Source of the DNA: Paralvinella palmiformis
Lineage: Eukaryota; Annelida; Polychaeta; Terebellida; Alvinellidae
NCBI GenBank assembly: GCA_025642065.1
Contig: JAODUP010000419.1
Span: 480,001 to 544,000 of the forward strand
Length of the DNA stretch: 64,000 nt
Direction of reading: 5' to 3'
This document shows positions 11,954 to 24,316 of the stretch, one piece after another (the first letter of the stretch is position 1; each line of letters starts with the position of its first letter). Under the pieces are notes generated by a model. It worked only from the letters and a program-made list of their open reading frames with translations. It did no database searches and had not been told where the DNA came from. Both the position numbers and the translations under genes were made by a program.

Positions 11954-13675
11954 GGTCTACATGAATAGTGAAAGCGTAACAAGATCGATAATCGTCATAA
12001 TGGATCTCTTTGATTAACTGTAACCAATATATTGGTGTGTGTGTGGTGAACAAGATTTCCCTAAATACCAATAAAAATTGCTTCTCCTCCCTGAATATCC
12101 TTGTCTGTAGTTAGCGCCATGCTGGGAGGAGGAAAATGAGAAAATAGAGGAGAGTCTCCGAAACGAAAAAGTCCTAGATGAAAGAGCCCTTCCGATCATA
12201 GGAGCCACATGAATATTTATGAGTCGGAGAGTAATTTTCCTTGTCACCAAACAGTGGCGTACTGTCTGAGATAAGCTACTGACCAAGTGCTGTTATTTGT
12301 TGTATAGCCATAACGCTGAGCTGGTACACAATACCTAATGATGCCGGTCCTTTATAGAACACAATGGCACCATTCTAGCCAGCGTGGCATTAATAATTCA
12401 CTCGAGAATCAATAACAATTAATCACTAACACGAGTCCTATCCAAACTGCGTCGCCGAACATCGACGTCGCGAAACAAGTTTCTGGTTCCTCAGCAATTT
12501 TCTGTTAACTGGTGAACGATTCATACAGTGAATGGGCACTTCGTGTACTGAATGGGTATTCCGTGGAGTGTTTCACTGACTGGGTATTTCAGATAGTGGA
12601 GGCTCCCCATCTCTTTCCGACCTTTTGGTGACTATGTGTTTTATACCTATCCCTGTTTGGTCATTGATGTCCGGAACAAACATATATTGAACGATTATTG
12701 GGTTCTGATGACTTAGACAGGTTCTGTATTAGCCCATGACATGTAGGTCTGTGGTTATGGTATAGGAATGTACGGTGTTTCATACCATCTGTGGTAAAGT
12801 ATGTGTTGTCTGTCATTCAATAGATGTGTTTTCTTTGAGCATTGTTTAACTGTTGAACGGGCCAGTGGGCATGTGTTTATTGTCGGACTCAGAGGGAAGC
12901 GGTGTAACTGTGACACAGTCAGAATTTGTATGGCGGATGTGTTTGTTCTGATAGTGTTTTAGGTTTTGTCAGAATGAATGTGTTTGTTTTTCATTTGTCA
13001 GTAATGCCAAATTACGATTTGTATATTTATTTTGAACATAACTGCAGTTGTTTTGGTTTATTTTTTAGTCTCCATTGATTGAAATAATACCTTTTTTTTC
13101 CAGTTGTGTTTCTGCTCTTTTTGGTGGGATATTTAAATGTGAATGTGTTTAATGTTAAATAGTGGTATGGACATGATTTATGTAGGTAAGGAGAAGCATT
13201 AATTATCAACTTAAAAACTTGTATCTGAAGATGCTTTTAATTAGTAGAATAAAATAGAACTTGGTTATATATTTCTCAAATAAATAATGTGTTGGGAAAT
13301 AATTGTAAGATATTAACGTGTTTAATTTGTATACTTTATTTAAACCAAATTTAGTAGGTTTATTGATTCACATAAAATCATCAGTATGACAAACATGAGG
13401 CATGTTAAATTAAATCCGCACAATTGATGTACATCTTTTAGCAATATTATTGAGCATTTCTACATCTGAATGTTTTGTTTGGATCCCATAAACCTTCTTT
13501 CCTAACTAAACTTCTATTAAGTATAATTAAGATATATTTGTTATGTTTATTGTAAATACTTGTTCTCTCTTGACTGACATATTACTGTTGATAGATAGCT
13601 TAAGTTATAGCTGATTGCACTGAGATCTATGGAGGTTTAGTGCTTTGAATTTAATATGTGGATTTTAAATGAACT
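11954..13675. other. Noncoding; GC/CpG-richer patch at 12.1-12.6 kb
   Basis: No gene recognised. By eye, 12080-12620 has clearly more G, C and CpG than its surroundings, for example AACTGCGTCGCCGAAC and CATCGACGTCGCGAAAC near 12450. It also contains three ACTGA(A/C)TGGG(C/T)A-like words (12520-12590). A distant promoter or noncoding first exon is possible, but no splice or start evidence ties it to a transcript. Confidence 0.3.
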
Positions 13676-14062
13676 AAAATATGCGGAGGATGACTGGATT
13701 TCAATGTGTGGAGGCTGAGTGGACAGCAGTGTGTGGAGGTTGACTGGACTGCAGTTGCAGTGTGTGGAGGCTGAGTGGACAGCAGTGTGTGGAGGCTGAG
13801 TGGACTGCAGTTGCAGTGTGTGGAGGCTGAATGGATAGCAGTCTGTGGAGGCTGAGTGGACTGCAGTTGCAGTATGCGATGGTTGAGTGGACTGAGGTAT
13901 GTGATCGTTGAGTGGGCTTAGGTGGGCAATTATGTATGTTTAGTGGACTGAGATATGTGGTGGTTTAGTGGACTGAGGTATGTGATGATTTAGTGGACTG
14001 AGATATGTGGTGGTTTAGTGGACGGAATGGTGTGGTGGTTTAGTGGGCTGAGGTATGTTTGG
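13676..14062. repeat. Minisatellite, GTGTGGAGGCTGAGTGGAC type
   Basis: Tandem variants of a 23-29 base unit built on GTGTGGAGGCTGAGTGGAC, some with an added TGCAGTTGCA. They grade after about 13875 into a roughly 25-base variant, TAGTGGACTGAGATATGTGG. Copies are diverged and of uneven length. The same core reappears at 16.8 kb. Confidence 0.85.
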
Positions 14063-14140
14063 ATGTATGTAACCTGAGGCTGATGTTAACTAAACGTATA
14101 ATGGTTGCAATGGTGATTTAAATATAAAATCCACTTTTAC

Positions 14141-14312
14141 TGTTTTACCACTTTTATGCATATGGTAGGCTAAATGGGTGGAGCGACCTCCAAAGATACT
14201 GAAGCGAAGTCAAAGATGAATCACCCTTCAGATATGCCCATGCCGAGATTCGAACTCAGGTGGTAATGATCTGTGGTCCAATGCGCTACCTGAAATTAGA
14301 CCACAAAGGCGA
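14141..14312 (-). mobile_element. SINE family A, near full length, minus strand
   Basis: Read on the minus strand: tRNA-like head with GGTAGCGCATTGGACCACAG, B box GAGTTCGAATCTCGGC, then GGGCATATCTGAAGGGTG, ACTTCGCTTCAGTATCTTTG and CCATTTAGCCTACCAT, ending at TAAAACA. The ATCATC tail itself is lost. The best minus-strand copy in the window. Confidence 0.85.
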
Positions 14313-15894
14313 AATTATCAAATGTTAGTGTTCTCCTTCTGTCTACTGATGACTATCGACTGTTTGACGGGTACATGCATTCATTGTTTAAAAGTGCACT
14401 GGCTTAGAGAGACATTACTTTAATATTGGGTTTGAGTTAGTACCTTGTAAATTCTTTTACAGAGAGATGTTATCACATTTCTTATCATGTGACTGGCAAG
14501 TTAATAATGTCAGATTGTCAGCATAACTCCTGAAGCTTTCTAAAGAACGTAACAACAACAATGTACAAAAGGCTAGCTATCTACACTACGTGTGTTTGTG
14601 TTACTTCTTGAGAGTACAACAAAATAAGTACACCTGATTGTTGGCAACATGTTTACAATTTACCCGGTGTGTGTGTGTGTGTGTGTTTGTGTATACCATA
14701 AATAAAGGGGAAGGATAAATACATTGGTAGGATCTGGTTGGATCTTTATACTTGTGTCTAAAACCAATCATAAGATGAGTTGACAGGGGGCCATAGATGA
14801 GTTACCTCATTTAATAAGCTAACTTAATAGAGGGCTGGAAAAGTCAGTAGTACACTGATACTTGAGACGCAAGTGATTGGTCCAAAATACTAGTTCAGTG
14901 TGACTTTAAATGCCGTTTTGAGGTAAAATCTTCGGTTCATTTTCTGTTCAGTGATTTTCTATTATTTTGGAGCTCTTCTTTGTGAAAAGAAATGAATACA
15001 AATCCCGTGGACAGATCAATTTAGCTGTACCAAGAACTTTATGAAATTGTGTTATTAATTCTGTAGAAACTTAGAATGTGCTTATTAAAAATAAACAAAT
15101 ATTCATATGTTGAAAGTTATTATTTTCTGGCTCATGCCAGAGGATTATAAGCCTTTGGGATTAATCTGTTTTGTGAAGGGATATTATACGAGATGTGGTA
15201 TGTAATAATAATAATAACGGAGCCTTAAAACTGATTCTAGATTTTATTTTAAAAAATTGAGAGTGAACCAATAAACGTAAGTTACACAACCCTTGGATTT
15301 GAAACCTGATATATTTGAAGATTTCTAGGGTTACAGTGGTCTACCACCTGTTCTGTGAGGACCAGGTTCTCTATAACCAACAGAAGATTAATATATGTAA
15401 TTGAATATAATTTTTTAATTCCCTGTGGCAGCAGGTATGATCATATTTCTTTGGATGTAATTATTGTATAGTTTTTCGTTTCTGTGAAAACAATGACAAA
15501 TATTTTGACAACAAATGAATATTGGTTTGATTCAAATACATACATATACATAACTCATCTCACTCATAAATCATAACTAATAAATCCTGAGAAAGCCATT
15601 CAAGTCTTGACTCCCAGGGTCTGATATGAGTTTAGTATCAACAGCTTTCACATCCAGCTCTCAACTTCTGACTCTTCATGGTAAATTGCACTTGATGAAC
15701 TTTAAAAGTTTGTAATTGAATGCATGTTATGGCCCACTGCCCACCTTTTCAATTCCATGTAAAATTGATCTACAAATGCAGATAATTGGTGCAATTATTT
15801 ATTGAATACGTCGCAGTTTTCTTTAGCCTAAAGCACTGAGTTAGGAAAATATTTGTTGGGTTTTTAGCTAGTCGATGTTAATTTTTAGTGGGGG

Positions 15895-15943
<49 letters not shown>

Positions 15944-16427
15944 CCCTCCAACATTTGGTGACTCATTATTCCATCACAAATTATATCTGGGATGAGTTAC
16001 ATACATGCATTTATTTGAACTTGAGAAATGCAAGAAGTGTTTGATGTTTAACATTTAAAGTTTTATGAATCATTAATAAAATTAAAATTTTGCTGTGAAA
16101 TATTTACCATTTTGTGGGTGTTATTATTATATCTTCTGGTAACTTAAAATATTACTGTAAAATAATAAACTGACATTAATTTTTAAAAACAAATAAAGCT
16201 GTTCCAGGTTATTTATATTACCAATCTGATAACTCAATATTGTAGCATTTACCATCCGTCACTGTCACAAAACAAGAGATTAATTAACAACATCAAGCTT
16301 ATATTAAAATGTTTATAATTCACAAGATAATGTCTGTTGTATTTGTGCATTCCATTGGCATAAATAAAACAAACTAAAATTTGAATTAAATATTTATTAT
16401 CTATATAAAGCACACAAATAACAGTAT

Positions 16428-16431
<4 letters not shown>
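14313..16431. other. Noncoding, AT-rich with microsatellites
   Basis: No gene recognised. Contains a (GT)n run at 14667-14686 and a 45-base (TA)n run at 15897-15941. Confidence 0.4.
15897..15941. repeat. (TA)n microsatellite
   Basis: Uninterrupted TA run of about 45 bases. Confidence 0.95.

Positions 16432-16493
<62 letters not shown>
16431..16493. repeat. (TA)n-(TG)n compound microsatellite
   Basis: About 32 bases of TA passing directly into about 29 bases of TG. The same TA-to-TG arrangement occurs at 25885-25938 and 42954-43007. Confidence 0.95.
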
Positions 16494-16495
<2 letters not shown>

Positions 16496-16818
16496 AGTGA
16501 AGCCATTGAGATTGCATGGTCAGCCACAGTTTTGTATACCAGCATTATATTTATGCTCAAGTCAAAGTAAAAGGCCGTGCACTTTCTAATTGCTTCTGGT
16601 CATCCATTATTGCTGAATAGATCAATTCACCTCCTCGGCTTCAGAAGCAAATTTAACAGACCATCAGGCGTCAGATACAACCCTGAAAACTTGGAAACAC
16701 TATTTCCCATATACATGTATATGCTGTTATTTACATCTGTCACATACTCAGCTCTGTCACTGTGTGTTGGAATCTGAGATACTCCTGTACAGCTGAGTAA
16801 CTAAGACTGTGTTTGTGA

Positions 16819-16922
16819 AGGATGAGTGGACTGTGTGGAGGGTGTCAGTGGACTGGGGTGTGTGGAGGGTGTCAGTGCCAGTGGACTGGGGTGTGTGGAG
16901 GGTGAATAGACTCAGGTGTGGA
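16819..16922. repeat. Minisatellite related to the 13.7 kb array
   Basis: Three to four copies of GTGTGGAGGGTGTCAGTGG followed by ACTGGG. The unit shares the GTGTGGAGG...AGTGGACTG core with the array at 13676-14062, about 2.8 kb away. Confidence 0.75.
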
Positions 16923-19719
16923 AGTTAAACATGTTGGCTAGAAGTAAGAACTAGTTGATTTGCTAAACAAGTGGCCCATGACTGACACTAACAGGTGAGA
17001 GGATGTTCAGTAAGTGTTATTCAGATGTCAGATGTAATTTATGTTATTCGAGTACAGTTCATGTTATTTAAGGTTGTTATTCCTTATCTCGGACTTCAAC
17101 AGTCATTACATAATACATTATCTAGTTCAAAGCAGAACAGTGGCCTTGTTTACTTATCTGTGTATCATGCCAGTTACATTTAGAGATGGATTCTTTGTTG
17201 ATTTGAAATACTATCACTGAGACTCCATGGTGGCTGTCTGGTTGTTATAATTCAGTTGTGATTCATTGGGGTATAAAGTTAAGATGGTGCCTCTGTTATA
17301 TATTATGTCGCAGTTGAATATCTTATCTGGCTTTTTATAATCATATCTATATTATAAAATAATTTCCTTTACGCTGTTTAAGTTAACTTTTTTGTTATTT
17401 GGATAGTGTTATTCATCTTTGTTACATCTGTTTACATTTTTAATGTCTATTGGAGGTGGATTATTAACGGACTTAATTTTTTGCTTGTTTTGTAGTCAGC
17501 TGTTATGGGGGTTGGCGGTGAGGGAATTTTAATACATCCAGACTTTTCTGGGGTATTATGGTTTAAGCCACCTCAGGTGAGAAGATTTAAAAAAAAATGA
17601 TAACCATAATTTTCGACTATTCATTGCCTTAAATCGCCAGATGATTTATAAAACTGGAGATGACAGATGTGATGAGTTCAGCCAACAAGAAGCTGTCTGT
17701 TCTTCTTTGTACTTTCATGCTGAACATTTATTGATATCTTCACATTTTCTCCGTGGATAATATTGGATCTCAGCAAAAGACAGAAATGTTTTGAACTTCA
17801 AGTAATGTTTTACCCATAAAATTGTTATGTTGTAATGTCTGTCTTTGGTTCAAAACAGTGTAAAGAAAATGAGGTGAAAACTTAAATTAAAAAATCTGTA
17901 TTCCGATCATAATGCTGATTAACATAATGGAAAAGATAGGACTTTAGGGAATGACTGGTTTTCTTTATTTCAGTCCACATATAATGAGCAGTCTTTCAAA
18001 AATAAATAATTAAATCGACCTTTAACAATCATTGTTTTCTTCTGTTTAAGCCATTTTAGTTTTCTTCTTGTCGTTCTCTTGTTAATATTTGTTGAATCTC
18101 GACGTCGTCAGGTCTGAAGGATGTTTCATCTTTCACTTCATCTCATTACCTTTGGAGGTCACTTGGTCCATTTATCTTACTTTGTGTACAAAACATCAAA
18201 CATCCAAATACTAACTATTGATGTAATTGTGGTATATTAGTGTGTGTCATCAGTGGCTTTTGACTTCAACACTGGAGGTTTTCGTTAGTTACCTCATCCT
18301 TGAAAATTGATTAATTGTTTTGGAAGTATCCCCCAGAATGGACCAAGTGTCTAAAGATAAGGATTCTCTGACATTACGACTAAATATTTTCTAAATAATT
18401 ATGAATGACTTCGTGTGGGCATATAAGAAATATATACAAGTAGTTAACATGTCCGTGGCCTATCAGTGACTGTTTTGTGTGCGTGCGTCTGTCTCTCTGT
18501 GTGTGTGTGTGTGAAGTGATCAGATTATATTTCTACACTGGCTGGTGGATTTTCTTAGAATTTATTCAGTATTAAACAGAATGTCAGTTGACTGGAGATT
18601 AGATAAAATTCTTGATGTCTCGTAGCCCGATCATTATCTCACTAGTTTGTGTAATGTTTCTTTGATACTAGAAAATGTGTTATTTCCGCCATTTGGCGTA
18701 CACAAAAGTTGACGCACACACACACATGCGCGTGCAAAACTGTTACTATTTCACTTATTACGGTTCACAAACACACGCACACGTTTGCCTGTCAATCAAT
18801 AATCACAGAATAATTTGTCATGGAGCAGCATCTTTATATTTCACAATCAATATATCGTAGCTAGAGGCTAGTGTAGTCTTAGATAGACAGATGAAGGGAG
18901 AGAGAGAGAGAGAGAGAGAGATGGAGGGATTGTACTATTAGGCTAAGACATGTCTGTTCTCACTACATAGGTTTTAGAGGAAGTCTTTCTACATCACTTC
19001 ACAAAGGCCAGCTACTGGAAAAGTACAATAAGTTACAACAAATTGTTCTCGTCTTTTGTGTTGACGTAGAGTGTCAATATTGTTAATGCTGTTATGTTCT
19101 TTTTTAAGTTAATATTTATTTTTATCCGATTATCTTTCAGTTACTCTTATCTGGCGGAATATCAACAAATGGCTTCTGAAAGTAGATATTTTCTTTGATT
19201 GGCATTAGGTTATAATGGTGACATGACAAGGTAAGTCTGCATCCGGTTCTCTATCTCTGTGTCTGTGTGTGTGTGTGTTGGATTTAAGAGAAGAATTGTA
19301 AACTACCCAAGAAGGAGCTGTCGGAAGCGCTCTGACATTGACACCCCACATTTGCTAATACATGCAACCAATAATTTAAATAGTCCAGTTGCATCACGTG
19401 ACTGGAGTGCAGATGTCATATGATAGTGGACACCTGTCTTTATAATCTAATTTGCTACGCTTCTAAACATATTTAATGGTAGATGGAAAGAGAAACATGA
19501 ACTTTCTTCTGGATTCTCAGGCTTTCTCCCTCTCTCTGTCTGCGGGTTAAGACACAGATATATTAGTCAGTTCCATGTTAGTGGGTCAGATACAGTGACG
19601 AATGGTTACATTGCTTACAACATTTTGATGAAATTTGATAGTTCATTTAACTGTTAGGAAACAATTTGTTATGCAGAGCTTGAACCTTGAACTAAGTAAT
19701 GAGTCTCAAAAAGCTAGCA
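16923..19719. other. Noncoding spacer with one SINE and microsatellites
   Basis: Apart from the SINE at 18090 and a (GA)n run at about 18898-18921, no gene recognised. Confidence 0.4.
18090..18195 (+). mobile_element. SINE family A, truncated copy
   Basis: Begins in the B-box region (GTTGAATCTCGACG), then GGTCTGAAGGATGTTTCATC, TCATTACCTTTGGAGGTCAC and TTTATCTTACTTTGTGTAC, ending ACAAAACATCAAACATCC. About 15 bases of the usual 3' body are altered or missing. Confidence 0.75.
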
Positions 19720-19883
19720 CTTTTAAGTTTGCCGAAATGGCATACATCAGGATACTGAGAGAAACCTTTCTGAACATTAGAGCTCCCAGGGTGTGGAATA
19801 AGTTACCTGATCATATTATTATTATACTTCCAGCAAATAAAGACATATTTTGTAAGGTTCTTAAAACTGACTTTTTTAATTAG
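19720..19883 (+). mobile_element. 3' end of a non-LTR retrotransposon ORF2
   Basis: The plus-strand frame encodes FAEMAYIRILRETFLNIRAP, then RVWNKLPDHIIIILPANKD and IFCKVLKTDFFN, ending with TAG at 19881-19883. A motif R.P..WN.LP..I followed by a short F...LK.. tail is the typical C-terminus of LINE reverse-transcriptase proteins in several clades. Upstream in the same frame (from 19635) no RT core motifs are seen, so this is a short 5'-truncated relic. It is on the opposite strand to the LINE at 1.0-1.8 kb, and the two do not overlap in the part of the protein they cover. Confidence 0.65.
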
Positions 19884-20354
19884 CCTAATATTGATAAAGC
19901 ACGTATTTATGTCTAAAATGTATTTGTTCTATGTGACCCCGAACAACACAGGTTGATTAATACTATATTAAATACTATTATCACTATTATTAAATACCCA
20001 CAGAAGCCTGTCAATGCAATTGGAGAGGTAGTTTTGTCTGAAGTTTGCACTGATATTAACTTAATTAAGCTGTTTTCATTTTGATGTTAATCAAACAAAG
20101 ACACATACGAGAGACTGGCGAGATATTACACATTATCTCAACGTGAAAAGCCATTTCTTGCGATTCAGTCCCCTAATGAATATTCTAGAGTTTGTATTCA
20201 CAATTCCTGGTTCTCTGTTAACCTTATTCCAGAGGCAGACACACATCACACACACACACACACACACAGTGATAAATATTCCTGTTTTATATGTGTATAT
20301 TTCCCAGCTTGACTTGCATAGCTGGTAAGTAACTCAACAGATGTACTTTGTTCT

Positions 20355-20512
20355 CCCAGTCTATGTAGCTAATAGCTCATTCTGATCTACTATACTAAGT
20401 CAGCTTCCAAGTCTATGTGGCTAATATGGCTCAATCCACTCTACCATACTGCGTCAGTCTCCCAGTCTATGTGGCTAATACGCCTCAGTCCATTCTACTG
20501 TACTATGTCAAA
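20355..20512. repeat. Three-copy tandem repeat, about 50 bp unit
   Basis: Three imperfect copies of a unit beginning CCAGTCTATGTGGCTAATA and ending near CTACTATACTAAGTCAG. Copies differ by substitutions and small indels. No coding sense. Confidence 0.8.
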
Positions 20513-22866
20513 AGACATTTTCAGATATTTTATGTTGAAGAACAAAGATGTCACGTTGCGTCTACTGAGACTTCTATATAAATCATACAGATAAAACCTC
20601 TCTTGTCTTCCACTTCTATTGATCATCACATATTCTCTTATCTGTTCTCAGCTTAATCACCTTGACCTATATTAGTACAAGTTAGATAATACAAGGGACC
20701 CACCATTTTGAACATAAACGTGTTGAAACCTCCATGTATCCTCTATATCTCAATATGGACTGTTTCTTCAGTACTTGTCAAGTATTCAGTTGTTATGGTA
20801 ATGTTATGCAGTACTTCTCAAGTATTCAGTTGTTATGGTAATGTAGATTTGTTTAACTTATTTCATTACTCAAATAAGTTATAATTATATTAGTATTATC
20901 AGCAATGATACAATATTTAATATTAATTTTATATAATTATAAAACCGATGCCATTATGACTTTAAATGCGTTACTGTCAGGTTTGTTAATATCCAGATAA
21001 TTTGTTAATGTGCTGGTTATATCCTGATTTAATCACTTTTTTATGGCTGGAAGAGATATTGTAATTGTGGCAAGTTTGTACGGGAATTGTTCGCCATTTT
21101 TCTGAATGGTTAAGCTTTGATTCCCCATAATCCATGTTAGACTTAGAAGTTCGGCTAAATTTGATCATGTACGTCTTAATCCATTCAGCTGTGTATATCA
21201 TACTATGTGTTATATGTTAATGAGAGAGAGAGAGAGAGAGAGTGTGTGTGTGTGTGTGTTAATTTGTAATGAGGATGTATTGGAATGGTGTTTGGGAAAT
21301 AATGCTATGGGGACAAATCTGGGACTCTGAGGGACAAACGTTTTGCTTTGAGAATAGAAACTGTTTATATCATTTTCCTCTCACCAGTGAATGGTTATAT
21401 TGTACATCACTTGAGATTGATTTAACTGTGGTTAATAATAACCAGGAGAGTTTAATTATATACACACTAATTTATATTGATATCATTAGTAAATATATTT
21501 GCTGTACGTCCCATTGACTGAATGGGCGATGTTAAGTGATTGAATATAATGAAAATGAAGTCTTTCAGTTGTGTCATCATCCTAGAAGTGTTTGGCCAGA
21601 TATATTATCAGATTTTGTCATAGAATTGTCATTATTTATAAAATAAGAGAGATAACATGAGAGACCCTAAATTATAAACTGAACAAAATGGAACTCATTT
21701 AACTTTTCTAATACCTTATATAAACATTATTAGTTCAATTGTATTAGTGGGTCACTGTACAGTGGGTGTTCTAATGGCACATTTATTAGTCACTGCACTG
21801 CAAACCTCCAAGATGATGATGATGATGATTGATTGATGTTTTACAGCCACTAACCGCAACACCTCCAAGATATGGAACAGATGCTGTTTTGTCATAACTG
21901 CTTCAGGTGTGACCAGTACATAGGATAATCAACTCAACAACAACAACTTAATTGTATAAAATATTTGATGCTTGCATTGCTATAAATTATAGCAGCGTCA
22001 GTGTATTTGTTAGTGTTAAGTTAGTGTTATGTCAATGGGTGTGTTAGCTACAGTTTATATCAACTAACAATAGAACGTTTGTGTTTAGACTTGAGCTGGC
22101 TACTAAATGTCACTAACAGCATTCTGTTACTTTTAATTACATATATTAACAGGACTTAAATGTTACTCTGTTGATTCAGAACTTAGTCACTGTTTGACAA
22201 ATACAAATATGGAATGCAGTAAAAGAAATCTGGATGTTGATCCACAATGTATAAGACGACCTCTTAGTGTATATTTAAACTAGCGTCAACTTTGAACCAA
22301 TCTTCCTAACCTGGCTTAATCCTTGTGTCTGAACCTTAGTGCATTATGATCTAAGAACTTGTAGGTATTTTGCCATGAGTTTACACTAGCCTTATCTTTT
22401 CAAAACCAGAAGTTGTTGTTGCCATGACATAAAAAATTATGTTTGTTATTGATGCAGATAGTGCGGATAAATTTTCATTTCATCAGGGTTATCTGATAAC
22501 ATTTAATTTTGGACATTTTCATGACCACGTCCGACCTCACCCATTACAGTGTTTAAAAAAATTTGCTGCCAACCCTGAGAATATACTGTCTACTTGATGA
22601 TTCATACGATGGGTCTGAGTTATTATATTGCTCATAGGTTTGTAAATGATGTTATGTTTATATCAATATCCCATGTGTTGAACATCTCATCAGCACTGTT
22701 TCTTGTGGCTTTGATCATGACAGCTGTGGTTAAAATTACATTACTAATTAGCCAATCATCTTCACTGCCTTAGATCAGCCCAATTTATGTAGACATCAGC
22801 CTGCTACCTGATATATCTGTGTGTTTATGATTGGCTGACTGACATGTATGTTATGAAGTTACTGCT
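20513..22866. other. Noncoding spacer
   Basis: No gene recognised. Holds a two-copy duplication (AGTACTT.TCAAGTATTCAG with GTTGTTATGGTAATGT) at about 20771-20843, a (GA)n-(GT)n compound run at 21222-21260 and a SINE tail fragment at 21812. Confidence 0.4.
21812..21852 (-). mobile_element. SINE family A tail fragment, minus strand
   Basis: GATGATGATGATGATT followed by GATTGATGTTTTACAGCCAC is the complement of the family A tail (GTGGCTGTAAAACATCAATC then ATC repeats). The rest of the body is absent. Confidence 0.6.
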
Positions 22867-22960
22867 TCCTGTCATTTGCTCAGAGGCCCATTTAGCCTAC
22901 CTTGTGCACAAAAGTGGGCGTAAAACATCAATCACCATCACCTCCTGTCATTTGCTCAGA
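22867..22960 (+). mobile_element. SINE family A, 5'-truncated, with 18-bp target-site duplication
   Basis: The 58-base insert (22885-22942) starts GGCCCATTTAGCCTACCTTG and ends with the family tail CATCAATCACCATCACC. It is flanked on both sides by the identical 18-mer TCCTGTCATTTGCTCAGA (22867-22884 and 22943-22960). A perfect duplication of this length with 5' truncation is the signature of LINE-driven, target-primed reverse transcription and indicates a fairly recent insertion. Confidence 0.93.
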
Positions 22961-24276
22961 AAACACACACACACACACACACGCAGAAGGGGGGTATTGG
23001 AGAATACAAATCAGCATTTCTGGTAGCCTGAACTGGATCTGATTTTTCTGTGTTCAAAGTGTCAAAACCTTTTCTTTGGATAAAGTCCTTCAGACCATGT
23101 AACTCTCTGCTTCTGTTCCCCATTATATATTAAAATTGTTATTCACATTTTTATAAGTATATTATTTTTGTTTCAGATTTCAAACTAAAAGGACACATCT
23201 TAGCTTTTAGAATGTTGATACACTGAACAAAAAGCTCTTCGTGGTTAAATTATTTATTTTCAGACACACTCTTTTTCCCTCAGTGTGGGGGGGGAGTGTG
23301 TATTGGCCATTTTAAAGTTTCCTCTCAACATTATATGTGGTTTACAGCATTTACTACCTGTACCTTATGTTTATTGATGTGTTCTGGTTATATCAGTATA
23401 ATAGTAATACTTTATGAAGGTGGTTTTAGTTATATACATTGTAGTATGAGTAATAATAATAAATACATAAATAGGTGACTCCTTTTACATGAATCCAGTT
23501 TTGTGGTTCTTAAGCGTGTGATGTGACTGAAACAGTCGATGATTTCTTATGTGTAAAAGACACATGCCTGTTTTATGTGCATCCTGTCTTCTGCTATTTA
23601 CATGACATATTCGTCTTTCTGTGGTCTCCTATGTTTTTATGACATTTAACATTTATATGACGTGCCACCATGATGTAGACATCCCTTTTTGTGGGTGACG
23701 TACGTTTTTCTTTTGACATCTCTTGGCCCATTCTACCTCTATCTAGCTAAATTTTCTGTGGTTAGACTGAGGTTTCCGGTCTCCACTTGACCTACCCTAG
23801 CTTTGTTTGACCTCTCCCATCATGCACTTCTGTCTCCCTACAGCTGATTGTTGCCCATTAATGACCACACACTGAGAAATGACTTAGTGGACGCGCGCGT
23901 GGGTACACACACATACAGAGAGAGAAAGAGAGTGTGTGTGTGTGTGTGTGTGTTGTACAATTTAAACAGATACTACTATAGTAGTGTATCAGTTAGTGTT
24001 TGATTTCTTTAACCTTGACACTGATGATTCTTGGTGAATCCCTCGGGTATTATGAGGCTAGAGACTTTCAATGAAGCTTGAAACATTCTACAGACATAAA
24101 TAACATTGGAATTCTCTGGATATCTGTATGGTAGTGGAATATCAAATAAACTACTGTAAATATGAAATTATTACTTTCTCTCTCTCTCTCTCTCTCTCTC
24201 TATGTGTGTACATTTTCTGTTATAATGTTCTTGATTTTCGTTTGTCAAGAAATTAATTCAGTAACAAATATACCTT

Positions 24277-24278
<2 letters not shown>

Positions 24279-24314
<36 letters not shown>
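24279..24314. repeat. (AC)n microsatellite
   Basis: Uninterrupted AC run of about 36 bases. Confidence 0.95.

Positions 24315-24316
<2 letters not shown>

Noticed and set aside
12014..12286. 90-codon minus-strand open stretch in the GC-richer patch
   Set aside because: Ser/Arg/His-rich with no domain signature; length is unremarkable for a GC-richer patch.
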